Source: Bacteroides oleiciplenus YIT 12058
Lineage (GTDB): Bacteria; Bacteroidota; Bacteroidia; Bacteroidales; Bacteroidaceae
NCBI RefSeq assembly: GCF_000315485.1
Contig: NZ_JH992940.1
Location: 1,419,194 to 1,483,193 of the forward strand
Direction: 5' to 3'
Length of the DNA: 64,000 bases
Shown: positions 27,931 to 37,671 of the stretch, in pieces
How the letters are laid out: each line of letters starts with the position of its first letter
Numbering within the stretch: position 1 is the stretch's first letter
Position numbers and translations under genes: made by a program
Notes under the pieces: generated by a model
What the model was told of the DNA's origin: nothing
The model's database searches: none
What the model saw: only the letters and a program-made list of their open reading frames with translations

Positions 27931-28006
27931 ACAGAAAATACACCTTGTCAGTACATCCCCTCTCTAAACAGAAAATGTACTCAGAAAACACTTATTTTGT
28001 ACATAA
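27931..28006. promoter_or_regulatory. Possible operator repeats between the divergent operon and regulator
   Basis: ACAGAAAAT occurs at 27931-27939 and again at 27968-27976, with a related TCAGAAAAC at 27981-27989. TGTAC at 27976-27980 is mirrored by GTACA near 27999-28003. These sit upstream of the GH88 -7 box, where an AraC-type regulator such as the adjacent hybrid two-component protein would bind. The assignment is inference from position and repetition. Confidence 0.35.
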
Positions 28007-28046
28007 ACGACAGATACAACACCTACATATTTTAATTAAAAAGAAG

Positions 28047-28054
28047 TATCTTTG
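28047..28054 (+). promoter_or_regulatory. -7 box of the hybrid two-component regulator gene
   Basis: TATCTTTG, 30 bases before the ATG at 28085, matches TAnnTTTG. Confidence 0.5.
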
Positions 28055-28084
28055 CATTATTGTCTAATGCTCTAAGAAAAACAC

Positions 28085-31000
28085 ATGATGAAATTGAAAA
28101 ACTTCTTTCTTCTAATTTGCAGCTGTATTTTAGCTATATCCGATAGTAAGGCGCAAGATATATCTTTCGATCATCTGACTATAAACGAAGGATTGGCGCA
28201 TAATTCAGTTATGTCCGTTTATCAAGACCCTAAAGGATTTATATGGATAGGTACACGTAACGGAGTCTGCTTATACAATGGCAAAGAGTTCACCACATAC
28301 AAATATCAAAAGAATGTCCCCAATACTCTTATCTACAACAACATATCTCAAATAACCGGTAATAATGAGGATGAGATTTATTTTATGACCTCCAAGGGTA
28401 TATCTGTTCTTCAACTATCAAAAAACCGACTATCAACCCTCATTCAGGGAACTATACGCTCCATGTTCTACCACAAGCAGCTTTACATTACTCAGAATAA
28501 CACAATCTACCGCTATGAAGACAAACAATTCAAAGAGTATTACAAAATAAAAGAATTAGATAGCTATATCACTTCACTATACATTTGCGATGAATTCATA
28601 CTGATAGGAACCGTAAATCAAGGACTTTTCCGCCTGGATTGCCGAGATCATAAACTCAGCAATCTCTTACCTGAAATTTATGTCGAAGACATATTTAAGG
28701 ACTCTACCGGTAAATTCTGGATTGGAACCATGAATCATGGCATTTATATAATGGAAGAAGATTCGTTTATCAACTTCCAACATAAGCAGGATGATCCTTC
28801 CAGCATCAGTTCCAACTTCATCCGTTGTTTTTGCGAGGACAAGCAAGGTAACGTGTGGATTGGTACCTTCAACGGACTCAATAAGTATAATGCTTCCAAT
28901 CGGACTTTCACCAGCTATCAAAAACAGAATAAAGAAAAGAGTCTTACCCACTCCTCCATTTGGGCTTTACTGTGTGATACACAAGGTACCATTTGGATTG
29001 GTACCTATTTTGGAGGCATCAATTATTTTCATCCGGGCAACCAGATCTACCGTCATTATCAAGTATCATTTCAAGAAGGAGAAGGGCTCAGTTCTCCCAT
29101 TGTAGGTAGCATGACCGAAGACAGTCAACATAATCTATGGATTGCAACCGAAGGAGGAGGCATAAACAAATACAATCCTCAAAACAATAAATTCCAATGG
29201 TACAGGCATAAAGAACGCTCAAACAGTATCTCACACGACAATGTAAAAGCTATATATTATGACAACAACAGAGAAGCCTTATGGATAGGTACTCACATGG
29301 GAGGACTCAACAAACTAAATATTCAGAACGAACACTTTACGCATTATCCTTTAGAAGGCGACCAATCCCAATCCTCCCTTTCAAAAACGATTCGAGACAT
29401 TACACCCTATAAAGACAAACTCATTCTGGCAACACACAGTGGAATAAGCATATTTAGTCCCCAAACCGGCCAATACAAATCGTTGTTTCAGGATAAATCC
29501 AATAAAATTCATTTCGCCACTTCTGTATGTGTGGACCATCATAACACTCTCTGGATTGGCGGTGATGGCAAAGCTGTATACAGATATTCATTCACCGATA
29601 AGGTTTTACAAATTTACAAGCATAATCATGCCCTAAAGCAAAGTATCAGTAGCAATAGCATCAACCGAATCTATGAAGACAGCCAAAAACGCATATGGTT
29701 CTGTACCAATGAAAGCGGCATTGATTTATACCGATATGAAACAGATGATTTTGAAAACTTTGATGAGCAACATTATGGACTGGGAAGTAATTATGTATAT
29801 GATGTATGTGAACTCTCACCAGACAAACTGTTATTTATCACTGACTCCGGTTTTTCCATTCTGGATTATCCTACCCGTAAATTTCAAAACTACAATAAGA
29901 AAAACGGAATACCGTTATCAGCGCCCAATGAACGCTCCGTCTATAAGGCAAGTAATGGAAATATATTCATTGGAGGCGTAGATGGTATGATCTCATTCAG
30001 AGCAGAAGCCATTAACCATACTCCGCAAAGTTATAATATTTATCCATTCCGTTTACTCGTAAATGGTGAAGTGATTCAGGTGAATGACAAGAGTCAAATA
30101 CTCAATAAAGATTTAACTTACTCGCCACAAATTACATTGAAATCCCATCAGTCCATGTTCAGTATTGAGTATACCACTACAAACTACATACCTTTCAATC
30201 AAGATGAAATAGAGTATTTTCTGAAAGGATTTTCGCAAAACTGGACCAATATGCGTAATCAGCAAGCCATCACATACACTAACTTGAATCCTGGCAAATA
30301 TACCCTCATTGTACGTGCCAAGAACAACCCGATTGTTTCTGAGAGCAGGCTGGATATTGAGATTCTTCCTCCTTTTTATCGCACGATATGGGCCTATCTG
30401 CTATATACACTATGCATATGCAGTGTCCTCTATTATCTGATCCGTATGTATAACAACCGCATCAAGCTACAGGAATCTCTAAAATATGAAAAAAAACATG
30501 CAGAAGATATAGAAAGACTCAACCAAGTTAAACTACGTTTCTTTACTAACATTTCACATGAATTCCGCACCCCACTCACGCTAATTATCGGACAAATGGA
30601 AATGTTATTGCAAATGCGGTCTTTAGTCCCAACTGTCTATAACAGGATATTAGGCGTCTATAAAAGCAGTCTGCAATTAAGAGAACTGATTACCGAACTG
30701 CTCGATTTCCGTAAACAAGAACAAGGCTATATGACAATAAAAGCCAGTGAATCAAACCTTGTCGATTTCGTATACGAAAACTTTCTACTTTTTCAGGAGT
30801 ATGCTATGCAACATAAGATATCCTTCCATTTTCACAAGACGCATGACAGCATCCCCATCTGGTATGACCCGAAACAGATGCAAAAAGTAATGAATAACCT
30901 CCTCTCGAATGCTTTCAAGCATACGAAGGAAGGTGGTCGTATTTTGGTATCCGTAAGAAAAGTAAACCACGAAGCTATCATTGAAGTAACCGATAATGGT

Positions 31001-32140
31001 AGCGGAATTCCACCTCAAGATATCGATCAAATTTTTAATCGTTTCTACCAAACCGATCAAATCGAATCGCCCACTTACACAGGAACTGGAATCGGTTTAT
31101 CACTTACCAAAGGCATTGTAGAACTGCATCATGGCACGATAGAGGTTTATAGTGATCCAGGAGAGGCTACGACTTTCAATGTACATCTGCCCAGTGGCAA
31201 AGAACATCTGGCACCAGAGCAAATCAATGAACAGAAAAGTGATTTACAATTAGCTTTACCCAATGACCCTCATCCGGTCTTTTTCCCAGATGAACATGAA
31301 TTCGATATACTGAATACAAAATCAGCTATTGAAAAGAATAAAGAAGCCAAAATACTGATTATAGAAGACAATGCTTCTTTGCGTGAAATGCTTAAGAAAA
31401 TATTTGAGACATTCTATAATGTAATGGTAGCTTCTAACGGAGCGGAGGGTTGGGAAATTATTCAAGCAGAGCATCCCAATCTTGTATTAAGCGATGTGGT
31501 AATGCCTATATTATCAGGGACGGAACTATGTAAACTTATCAAAGAGAATATAGATACCTGTCATATCCCGGTTGTCCTACTCACTGCCCAAACTGCTGTC
31601 GAGCACAATCTGGAAGGACTACGCATTGGAGCAGATGATTATATCACCAAACCATTCAACATAAACCTTCTACTATCCCGCTGCAACAATCTTGTCAATA
31701 ACCGGATTATGCTACAAGAGAAATTCAGTAAGCAGCTTCAGGCAATGCCGCAAATGTTAGCGACAAACCCATTGGATAAGGAACTCATAGACAAAGCAAT
31801 GAGCATCATAGAAATACATCTTGATGACACCAATTTCAATGTAGATGTCTTTGCACGCGAAATGGGAATCGCCCGTACCAAACTATTCAATAAATTAAAA
31901 GACATCACTGGTCAAACCCCTTACGATTTCATAATCACCGTCCGTCTGAAACGGGCAGCACTCATGCTGAAAAATAATCCGGAACTAAACATCTCGGAAA
32001 TTGCAGATCATTTAGGTTTTTCTTCACCCAGGCAATTCACCAAATGTTTTAAAGCTAAATACCACACCATTCCACAAGCATACCGGAAGAATGAAACGCC
32101 TGGCGACGAAAAAGATGCAGAAGACAATGAGGAAGAGTAA
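28085..32140 (+). CDS. Hybrid two-component system regulator (HTCS) of the polysaccharide locus
   Basis: The 1351-residue product has a signal sequence, two Reg_prop beta-propellers with repeated (W)IGT motifs (about 30-650), a Y_Y_Y domain (about 690-755) and one membrane helix (about 767-788). HisKA follows (TNISHEFRTPLTL, phosphorylated His about 824), then HATPase (NNLLSNAFKH; GTGIGLSLTKG), a receiver domain (Asp in LSDVVMP about 1135, Lys in TKPFN) and a C-terminal AraC HTH. The periplasmic part senses a glycan fragment and the HTH activates the locus. It diverges from the GH88-led operon and is followed by GH2, marking both as probable targets. Met2 (28088) is an equal start choice. Confidence 0.97.
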   Translation: MMKLKNFFLLICSCILAISDSKAQDISFDHLTINEGLAHNSVMSVYQDPKGFIWIGTRNGVCLYNGKEFTTYKYQKNVPNTLIYNNISQITGNNEDEIYFMTSKGISVLQLSKNRLSTLIQGTIRSMFYHKQLYITQNNTIYRYEDKQFKEYYKIKELDSYITSLYICDEFILIGTVNQGLFRLDCRDHKLSNLLPEIYVEDIFKDSTGKFWIGTMNHGIYIMEEDSFINFQHKQDDPSSISSNFIRCFCEDKQGNVWIGTFNGLNKYNASNRTFTSYQKQNKEKSLTHSSIWALLCDTQGTIWIGTYFGGINYFHPGNQIYRHYQVSFQEGEGLSSPIVGSMTEDSQHNLWIATEGGGINKYNPQNNKFQWYRHKERSNSISHDNVKAIYYDNNREALWIGTHMGGLNKLNIQNEHFTHYPLEGDQSQSSLSKTIRDITPYKDKLILATHSGISIFSPQTGQYKSLFQDKSNKIHFATSVCVDHHNTLWIGGDGKAVYRYSFTDKVLQIYKHNHALKQSISSNSINRIYEDSQKRIWFCTNESGIDLYRYETDDFENFDEQHYGLGSNYVYDVCELSPDKLLFITDSGFSILDYPTRKFQNYNKKNGIPLSAPNERSVYKASNGNIFIGGVDGMISFRAEAINHTPQSYNIYPFRLLVNGEVIQVNDKSQILNKDLTYSPQITLKSHQSMFSIEYTTTNYIPFNQDEIEYFLKGFSQNWTNMRNQQAITYTNLNPGKYTLIVRAKNNPIVSESRLDIEILPPFYRTIWAYLLYTLCICSVLYYLIRMYNNRIKLQESLKYEKKHAEDIERLNQVKLRFFTNISHEFRTPLTLIIGQMEMLLQMRSLVPTVYNRILGVYKSSLQLRELITELLDFRKQEQGYMTIKASESNLVDFVYENFLLFQEYAMQHKISFHFHKTHDSIPIWYDPKQMQKVMNNLLSNAFKHTKEGGRILVSVRKVNHEAIIEVTDNGSGIPPQDIDQIFNRFYQTDQIESPTYTGTGIGLSLTKGIVELHHGTIEVYSDPGEATTFNVHLPSGKEHLAPEQINEQKSDLQLALPNDPHPVFFPDEHEFDILNTKSAIEKNKEAKILIIEDNASLREMLKKIFETFYNVMVASNGAEGWEIIQAEHPNLVLSDVVMPILSGTELCKLIKENIDTCHIPVVLLTAQTAVEHNLEGLRIGADDYITKPFNINLLLSRCNNLVNNRIMLQEKFSKQLQAMPQMLATNPLDKELIDKAMSIIEIHLDDTNFNVDVFAREMGIARTKLFNKLKDITGQTPYDFIITVRLKRAALMLKNNPELNISEIADHLGFSSPRQFTKCFKAKYHTIPQAYRKNETPGDEKDAEDNEEE

Positions 32141-32235
32141 TGTGTACTCAACAAGCATGTTTCATGTATAGAGAATGCACTTCCCCATAAGAATGTTTTC
32201 ATTCCTTTGCCGATGATAAAAACTTAACCGGTAAT

Positions 32236-34680
32236 ATGAATATGAAAACATTTTATCTATTGACTTTATTGTTATGCGTTTCTCTTGCTAATGCTCAGAA
32301 CATGCGCAAAAGAATTTTGCTTAATTCGGACTGGCGTTTCGCCAAAGGACATGCTGCTAATCCAGAAAAAGATTTCAATTATGGACGAGCACTTTCCTTC
32401 TCCAAAATAAATTTCCTGCAAGAAGCTACCCTGCTTCAAGCCGACCAGAAATCTCGTTTTACAATTCCTCATACCGAGATTTATGACGATAGTCAATGGG
32501 AAAGAGTATCCTTACCTCACGATTGGGGAATGACACTGAGCTTTGCGCCCGATCAGCTAAAAGTAAAAGGCTATCGTAGATTGGGTGGACTTTCTCCGGA
32601 AAACAGTGTGGGATGGTATCGTAAAAATTTAAAGCAAACATTCGTTAAAGGCTGCCGTTATCACCTGGAATTTGAAGGTATATTCAGAGATGCACAAGTG
32701 TGGATGAATGGCATCTACCTTGGAAAAAACGAAAGCGGCTACGTACCTCTGTTGTTCGATGTAACAGAGTGCTTAAACTATGAACCGGAGAAAGAGAATG
32801 TAATAACCGTGCGAGTAAATGCCACTCAGTCGGAACTATGGTCTTATGAAGGAGCTGGAATTTACCGTAATGTATGGTTGACACAAACTTCCTCAGTACA
32901 TATCCCACAATGGGGTACCTTCGTCACCAGTGATGTAGACCTCACACAACGGCAAGCCGTTATAGAAGCATTAATTGAAGTTGCCAATGAATCGGATAAA
33001 GCTGTAGATGTTGTTTTAAAAAACAGCATTACAGATATAGAAGGAAAACAAATTGCTTATACAGAAAAGCATCTAAGCATTCATTCGCTCGACAAAAATG
33101 AAATAAAAACCCACATGCAGGTAAATAATGCACACCTGTGGTCACCGGAAACGCCTTATCTCTATACACTACGCACGGAAATAGAGATGAACAATACGGT
33201 TATTGACAGCTATGTCACCCGCTTCGGAATCCGCACCATCACTTTTAGCTCCGAGCAAGGTTTCCTTCTGAACGGTAAACGCGTACAATTACAAGGAGTA
33301 TGCTGCCATCAAGATCATGCCGGAGTAGGTGTAGCTGTCCCCGACCGCTTAAATGCTTGGCGTATTCAGAAACTAAAAGAATTCGGCACCAATGCCTATC
33401 GCGCTTCTCACAATCCACCTACAGTTTCACTTTTGGATGCATGTGATAGTTTAGGAATAATGGTGATAGATGAAATGCGCATGATGAGTTCCAGTGACGA
33501 AGGGCTTCAGCAGATGAAAACCATTATCCGACGTGATCGAAATCATCCTTCAATTATCCTCTGGAGTTTAGGGAATGAAGAGCCGACTATCCAAAAAACA
33601 GAAAAGGGAAGAATGATAGCCGAGCGTATGAAACGCATACAACATAAACTCGACCCGACCCGTATGTGTACAGCAGCCATGAATGGTGGCTGGGGCAGCG
33701 GTTTCTCCTTAGCTGTAGATGTACAAGGTTCCAACTATTTCAGAATAGGCAATCTAGACAATGTACACGAAGAACTCCCACTACTTCCCTGCATCCTGAC
33801 CGAAGAAGCCAGTACACTCACTACCCGAGGCATTTATAGTACTATAAAAGAAAAAGACCATCATCAGTCCTACGACCATGACCGACCTAGCTGGGGATCT
33901 ACTGCACAAGAATGGATGCGTTATGTAGATACCCGCCCATATATCGGAGGAGCATTTGTCTGGACAGGCTTTGATTATGGCGGCGAAGCTTTAATGTATT
34001 ATTGGCCAGGAGTCGTCTCCAATTTTGGTATTCTGGATTATTGCAGTTATCCCAAAGATGCTTATTGGTACTATAAAGCCTGGTGGACGAATGAACCAGT
34101 ATTGCATATATTGCCTCATTGGAACGGCATAGGAATCGATTCGGTAGACGTGCAACTATATACCAATATGGATGAAGCCGAGCTATTTCTTAATAATAAA
34201 AGTCTCGGAAAGAAAACAATAGGTAAATTTGATATACCCACATGGCGGGTGAAGTACACACCTGGAAAACTGACAGCCAAAGGCAAAAACGGTAATAAAA
34301 AATATATAGCAACTGTAGAAACAACCGGAAAACCGGCATCATTACAACTAACCAGCGAAACCGGAGGCTCTATAAAAGGAGACGGCAACGACATAGCTAT
34401 CATTACAGTAAAAATAATCGATTCCAAAAAGCGCATAGTCCCTACTGCCAATAATCGCATCTGCTTTAAAGTAGAAAACGGTGTTGTGCTGGGAGTAGGA
34501 AATGGCAACCCGTCTTGCCACGAGCCCGATGTCTTTCCGCAGGGAGTACCGGCAGAGAGAAGTGCCTTCTCAGGATATGCACAATTAATCGTTGCATCCG
34601 ACCGTTCGGGGAAGTCCATAAACATTGTTGCTACTTCTGAAGAACTAAGAGAAAGCCAAATTCAAATAAATATTCAATAG
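32236..34680 (+). CDS. GH2 family glycosidase (beta-galactosidase type) with extra C-terminal domains
   Basis: The 814-residue product has a signal peptide (ending LANAQ) and the GH2 layout: LNSDWRFAKG jelly roll, VSLPHDWGM, a beta-sandwich and a barrel with IILWSLGNEEPT (acid/base Glu about 448). LPCILTEEAS about 521 supplies the nucleophile Glu. After the barrel come DUF4982-like and immunoglobulin-like domains. It is 95 bases after the regulator gene in the same direction. Specificity could be beta-galactose or beta-glucuronate. Met3 (32242) may be the start. Confidence 0.9.
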   Translation: MNMKTFYLLTLLLCVSLANAQNMRKRILLNSDWRFAKGHAANPEKDFNYGRALSFSKINFLQEATLLQADQKSRFTIPHTEIYDDSQWERVSLPHDWGMTLSFAPDQLKVKGYRRLGGLSPENSVGWYRKNLKQTFVKGCRYHLEFEGIFRDAQVWMNGIYLGKNESGYVPLLFDVTECLNYEPEKENVITVRVNATQSELWSYEGAGIYRNVWLTQTSSVHIPQWGTFVTSDVDLTQRQAVIEALIEVANESDKAVDVVLKNSITDIEGKQIAYTEKHLSIHSLDKNEIKTHMQVNNAHLWSPETPYLYTLRTEIEMNNTVIDSYVTRFGIRTITFSSEQGFLLNGKRVQLQGVCCHQDHAGVGVAVPDRLNAWRIQKLKEFGTNAYRASHNPPTVSLLDACDSLGIMVIDEMRMMSSSDEGLQQMKTIIRRDRNHPSIILWSLGNEEPTIQKTEKGRMIAERMKRIQHKLDPTRMCTAAMNGGWGSGFSLAVDVQGSNYFRIGNLDNVHEELPLLPCILTEEASTLTTRGIYSTIKEKDHHQSYDHDRPSWGSTAQEWMRYVDTRPYIGGAFVWTGFDYGGEALMYYWPGVVSNFGILDYCSYPKDAYWYYKAWWTNEPVLHILPHWNGIGIDSVDVQLYTNMDEAELFLNNKSLGKKTIGKFDIPTWRVKYTPGKLTAKGKNGNKKYIATVETTGKPASLQLTSETGGSIKGDGNDIAIITVKIIDSKKRIVPTANNRICFKVENGVVLGVGNGNPSCHEPDVFPQGVPAERSAFSGYAQLIVASDRSGKSINIVATSEELRESQIQINIQ

Positions 34681-34681
34681 T

Positions 34682-35353
34682 ATGAAGTATAATCATTTTT
34701 CAAAAGCATTGCTTATCACCGCCATGTTTCAGTTATGTCTCTCAACCTCTATGTCTGCAAGACAACACTTATGGGAAGTTGATGATAACGAGAAACCAAT
34801 TCCAGTGTCCTTGTCCGGCATTTATCCACACCTTGCCTATTATAATAATGAAGGTGAATGTGGCACAAGAGCTGTTGTTCCATGGTCAGGACATTTATGG
34901 ATGATAACTTATGGTCCTCATTTGCCAGTAGGCTCATCAGATAAATTGTTAGTGATGACTGGAGTAGACATCAAACAGGCAATATTATTGTTTCAGAGGA
35001 CAAAAAAGCCACCATTTGGGCAGGTGCTATCGATGATCTATGAAAGATGGGAAAACCTGTCGGTTCCGGTGGTCCGTGGGTAGATAGTAACGTGAAAGCC
35101 TTTGAGAAATCAAATCCTTATCTCATCAGTCATTACGACAAAAAAGAACTCTCACTATCACATACAGGGAAGGATGAAATTTACAATAGAAGTAGATACT
35201 ACAGGAAATGGGGATTACATGGAATATAAGCCTTTTAATGTCGCTCCCTGCAAAACAGTAAACTACACCTTCCCAAAAGCATTCCATGCCCGCTGGATAC
35301 GTTTCTTCACTGACAAGGAAACCATAGCAACAACCTTGTTGAACTATAAGTAA
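34682..35353 (+). pseudogene. Decayed secreted protein gene with a large internal loss, stop and frameshift
   Basis: The first frame gives a signal peptide and WEVDDNEKPIPVSLSGIYPH, then GSSDKLLVM and about 45 aberrant residues. The reading then makes sense only in a second frame (NIIVSEDKKATIWAGAIDDL), which has a TGA where Trp would be expected. It continues in that frame to KELSLSHTGKDEI and shifts a third time to TIEVDTTGNGDYMEYKPF, ending FTDKETIATTLLNYK at 35353. The two ends resemble the ends of a much longer Bacteroides secreted protein family of unknown function that I recall from similar loci, so about 300-400 residues appear lost. It follows the GH2 stop by one base. Confidence 0.75.
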
Positions 35354-35382
35354 TAATCGCAATTTCTAACCATCTGCCCATT

Positions 35383-35424
35383 AAAAAAGGCTGTCTCAAA
35401 ATATATTTTGAGTTCAGCCTCTTT
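35383..35424 (-). terminator. Terminator of tmRNA, probably bidirectional
   Basis: A long interrupted stem within 35388-35420 (AGGCTG and CTCAAAA pair with their complements across a TATA loop) has an A-run on one side and TCTTTTA on the other. On the minus strand it ends in TTTTTT twelve bases past the tmRNA 3' end. Confidence 0.75.
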
Positions 35425-35435
35425 TAATCTTTCTG

Positions 35436-35829
35436 TGGAGCTGGAGGGAATCGAACCCTCGTCCAAACGAGGAAATCATAAGCTTTCTACATGCTTATCT
35501 TTGCTTAGATTTTCGAGCAACGGCAGAACCAAAGCCATCAATCGTTGCCTTATCCTTTAAAGTTTCATTCTTGCCTCAAGGCCGACAAGAACTATCCCCG
35601 ATGTAACTGCACCACTGGATCGGAATGCTTCGGAGCAACAGCTTCCGAGTGATGTCTCGTCCCAGCACCTAGTGCCGGGATTAAGCTAATCTACTATGAT
35701 TCGATTAAGCAGCAAGAGCGTATTGTCTTTCGCCAGATAAAATTTTGAGGACTGAGATTAAAGTGCAAATCAACGACGCACTGCATGCTTACTTACTATT
35801 TCTACCCGCTGTCAAATCCAGTCAACCCC
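35436..35829 (-). ncRNA. ssrA: tmRNA
   Basis: About 394 nt. The 5' end GGGGTTG pairs with CAGCTCC at the 3' end to form the acceptor stem. GACTGGATTTGACAGCGGG follows the 5' end, and the T-arm GTTCGATTCC precedes the 3' end. CCA is not encoded; the discriminator A is at 35436. The tag ORF (35705-35737) reads SGERQYALAA then TAA, with the usual YALAA degradation signal. tmRNA with SmpB rescues stalled ribosomes and tags the peptides for proteolysis. Pairs such as CCCGGCACTAGGTGCTGGG show the pseudoknots downstream of the tag. Confidence 0.95.
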
Positions 35830-35861
35830 AGAGTATATACAGTTCTTAGAAATCATGGGCA

Positions 35862-35869
35862 CAAAGATA
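35862..35869 (-). promoter_or_regulatory. -7 box of tmRNA
   Basis: TATCTTTG on the minus strand lies about 33 bases upstream of the mature 5' end, consistent with a short processed leader. Confidence 0.5.
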
Positions 35870-36005
35870 GATATTTTTTTCGGAACTTAATAATCAAGAC
35901 AGCTAATATATCTTTCTATTGTAATAATTACAATTTTATATCAATTTTATATGATTATTCAATTTTATTTCATTCCTTTGCAAAAGAATCAGAAAAGACA
36001 CGACT

Positions 36006-36872
36006 ATGCGCTATGTATACACAATAGGATTTATCTTATTAGCAATTGTTCTTCAACTGCTTACAGGGAATTTTCCGGTTTCTTTCTTTGCTTTCCCTCT
36101 CAATATTATTTTCGCTGCAATCTGGCTTTTCTTGTTGTGGATATTATATAAAGAATATAGAAATACAAAAATCACCCGGTTCCTTTGTTCTCCCCAAACC
36201 AGTATTTTATCCATAGGATTGTTCATTGGTGGCGGTCTGGTGATAGGGCTTTTCCCACAATTATCGGATGCGGAAACCCAAACTCATGGAGGATTGCTTG
36301 CAACATTAGGTTGCTACAACTTCATGACTTCTTGGACATTCATAGCAATACTTTTCTTATTATTGAGCAATCTGGCAATGATTACTATTCATGCCTGCCG
36401 ACATCGCAAACAAACCCGATGGCGCTTTATTCTGAATCATGCAGGATTATGGCTCGCCCTGTTTGCAGGAGTCTTGGGCAGTAGTGATACACAAACATTA
36501 CGCATACCTTTATATAAAGGAGAACCTGCACGCGAAGCATTCGATATGAACGGTACATCGCACTATCTGGATTATGAAATAGAACTTAATTCTTTTGCCG
36601 TAGAATATTATCCTAACGGACATCCCTCCCGCTTTGCGGCAAATGTGCGTTTGGGAAATGAAGAAGCATTGCTGGAAGTAAACCATCCGTATTCCTATCA
36701 GTTGGGAGAAGATGTATACCTCAGCGGATATGACGTGATGAAAGGTAATGAAAGCAGCTATTGCATCTTGCAAGTAGTAAGGCAACCCTGGAAGTATGTT
36801 GTGGTGGCAGGCATCCTGATGATGCTGGTGGGAGCTATTCTTTTATTCATTAACGGTCCGAAAAGCGTATGA
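36006..36872 (+). CDS. ResB-like cytochrome c biogenesis membrane protein
   Basis: The 288-residue product has hydrophobic helices at about 5-25, 30-48, 65-85 and 105-125, then one near 145-160, and one at the C terminus (about 262-282). Between these lies a periplasmic domain of about 100 residues (RIPLYKGEPAREAFDMNGTS). This is the layout of the reduced ResB/CcsB proteins of Bacteroidetes, which with CcsA carry haem across the membrane and attach it to apocytochrome CxxCH motifs. Its stop overlaps the ccsA start in ATGA (36869-36872), so the two are translationally coupled. Confidence 0.8.
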   Translation: MRYVYTIGFILLAIVLQLLTGNFPVSFFAFPLNIIFAAIWLFLLWILYKEYRNTKITRFLCSPQTSILSIGLFIGGGLVIGLFPQLSDAETQTHGGLLATLGCYNFMTSWTFIAILFLLLSNLAMITIHACRHRKQTRWRFILNHAGLWLALFAGVLGSSDTQTLRIPLYKGEPAREAFDMNGTSHYLDYEIELNSFAVEYYPNGHPSRFAANVRLGNEEALLEVNHPYSYQLGEDVYLSGYDVMKGNESSYCILQVVRQPWKYVVVAGILMMLVGAILLFINGPKSV

Positions 36873-37654
36873 TTAATTGGGATAATTTTTATGTATTTGC
36901 AGCAATATCCGTCTGCTTATGGTTGGCAGGAGCTGTATTTGCCCTTCGCTCATCCGTGAGGAGCAAGACTGCGATCCTCTTCACAGCAAGCGGTATCCTT
37001 GTTTTAGGTATATTCCTGACCGGATTATGGATATTCCTCCAACGTCCCCCATTGCGCACAATGGGAGAAACCCGGCTGTGGTACTCTTTCTTTATGGAAG
37101 TAGCCGGATTGCTAACTTATATAAGGTGGAAGTATCGCTGGATTCTCTCTTTCTCCACCTTACTTGCCACTGTCTTTGTCATTATTAACCTGATGAAGCC
37201 CGAGATACACGACCAATCGCTGATGCCAGCTTTACAAAGCATCTGGTTTATTCCTCATGTCACCATCTATATGTTTTCCTATTCAGTTCTAGGCTGTGCT
37301 TTCATCATTGCACTAACCGGATTGTACCGTCATAAGAAAGAATATTTGCAGACAGCGGATAATCTGGTTTATGCAGGCGTGGCATGCCTTTCTATTGGCA
37401 TGTTACTGGGATCACTTTGGGCAAAAGAAGCATGGGGCAACTATTGGAGTTGGGATCCCAAGGAAACCTGGGCCTCGATTACCTGGATGGGATATTTGCT
37501 TTACGTGCATCTACGGCTTTTCAGGAGAGCCGGACGAAAGACACTCTATGTGCTACTCATCTTGTCTTTTCTGGCTTTGCAGATGTGCTGGTATGGAGTA
37601 AATTACTTACCGGCAGCTCAACAGAGTATACATTTATACAATCGCAATAATTAA
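36869..37654 (+). CDS. ccsA: CcsA-type cytochrome c haem lyase subunit
   Basis: The 261-residue product is an eight-helix membrane protein with the tryptophan-rich haem-handling motif WGNYWSWDPKETWASITWM at about 190-208. Conserved His residues flank it (IPHVTIYMFSY near 130 and VHLRLF near 214). This is diagnostic of CcsA (CytC_asm). With the overlapping ResB-like protein it forms the system II cytochrome c synthase. The downstream gene encodes a triple-CxxCH protein that would be its client. Confidence 0.92.
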   Translation: MINWDNFYVFAAISVCLWLAGAVFALRSSVRSKTAILFTASGILVLGIFLTGLWIFLQRPPLRTMGETRLWYSFFMEVAGLLTYIRWKYRWILSFSTLLATVFVIINLMKPEIHDQSLMPALQSIWFIPHVTIYMFSYSVLGCAFIIALTGLYRHKKEYLQTADNLVYAGVACLSIGMLLGSLWAKEAWGNYWSWDPKETWASITWMGYLLYVHLRLFRRAGRKTLYVLLILSFLALQMCWYGVNYLPAAQQSIHLYNRNN

Positions 37655-37671
37655 CTTAAAACAAAAGTGGT

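Noticed and set aside
28667..28951. 94-residue frame antisense to the regulator propeller
   Set aside because: It is a reverse shadow of the repeated WIGT-type propeller codons.
35436..35829. Integrative element attached at the tmRNA gene
   Set aside because: tmRNA genes are frequent integration sites, but I saw no integrase and no second copy of the tmRNA 3' end within the window.
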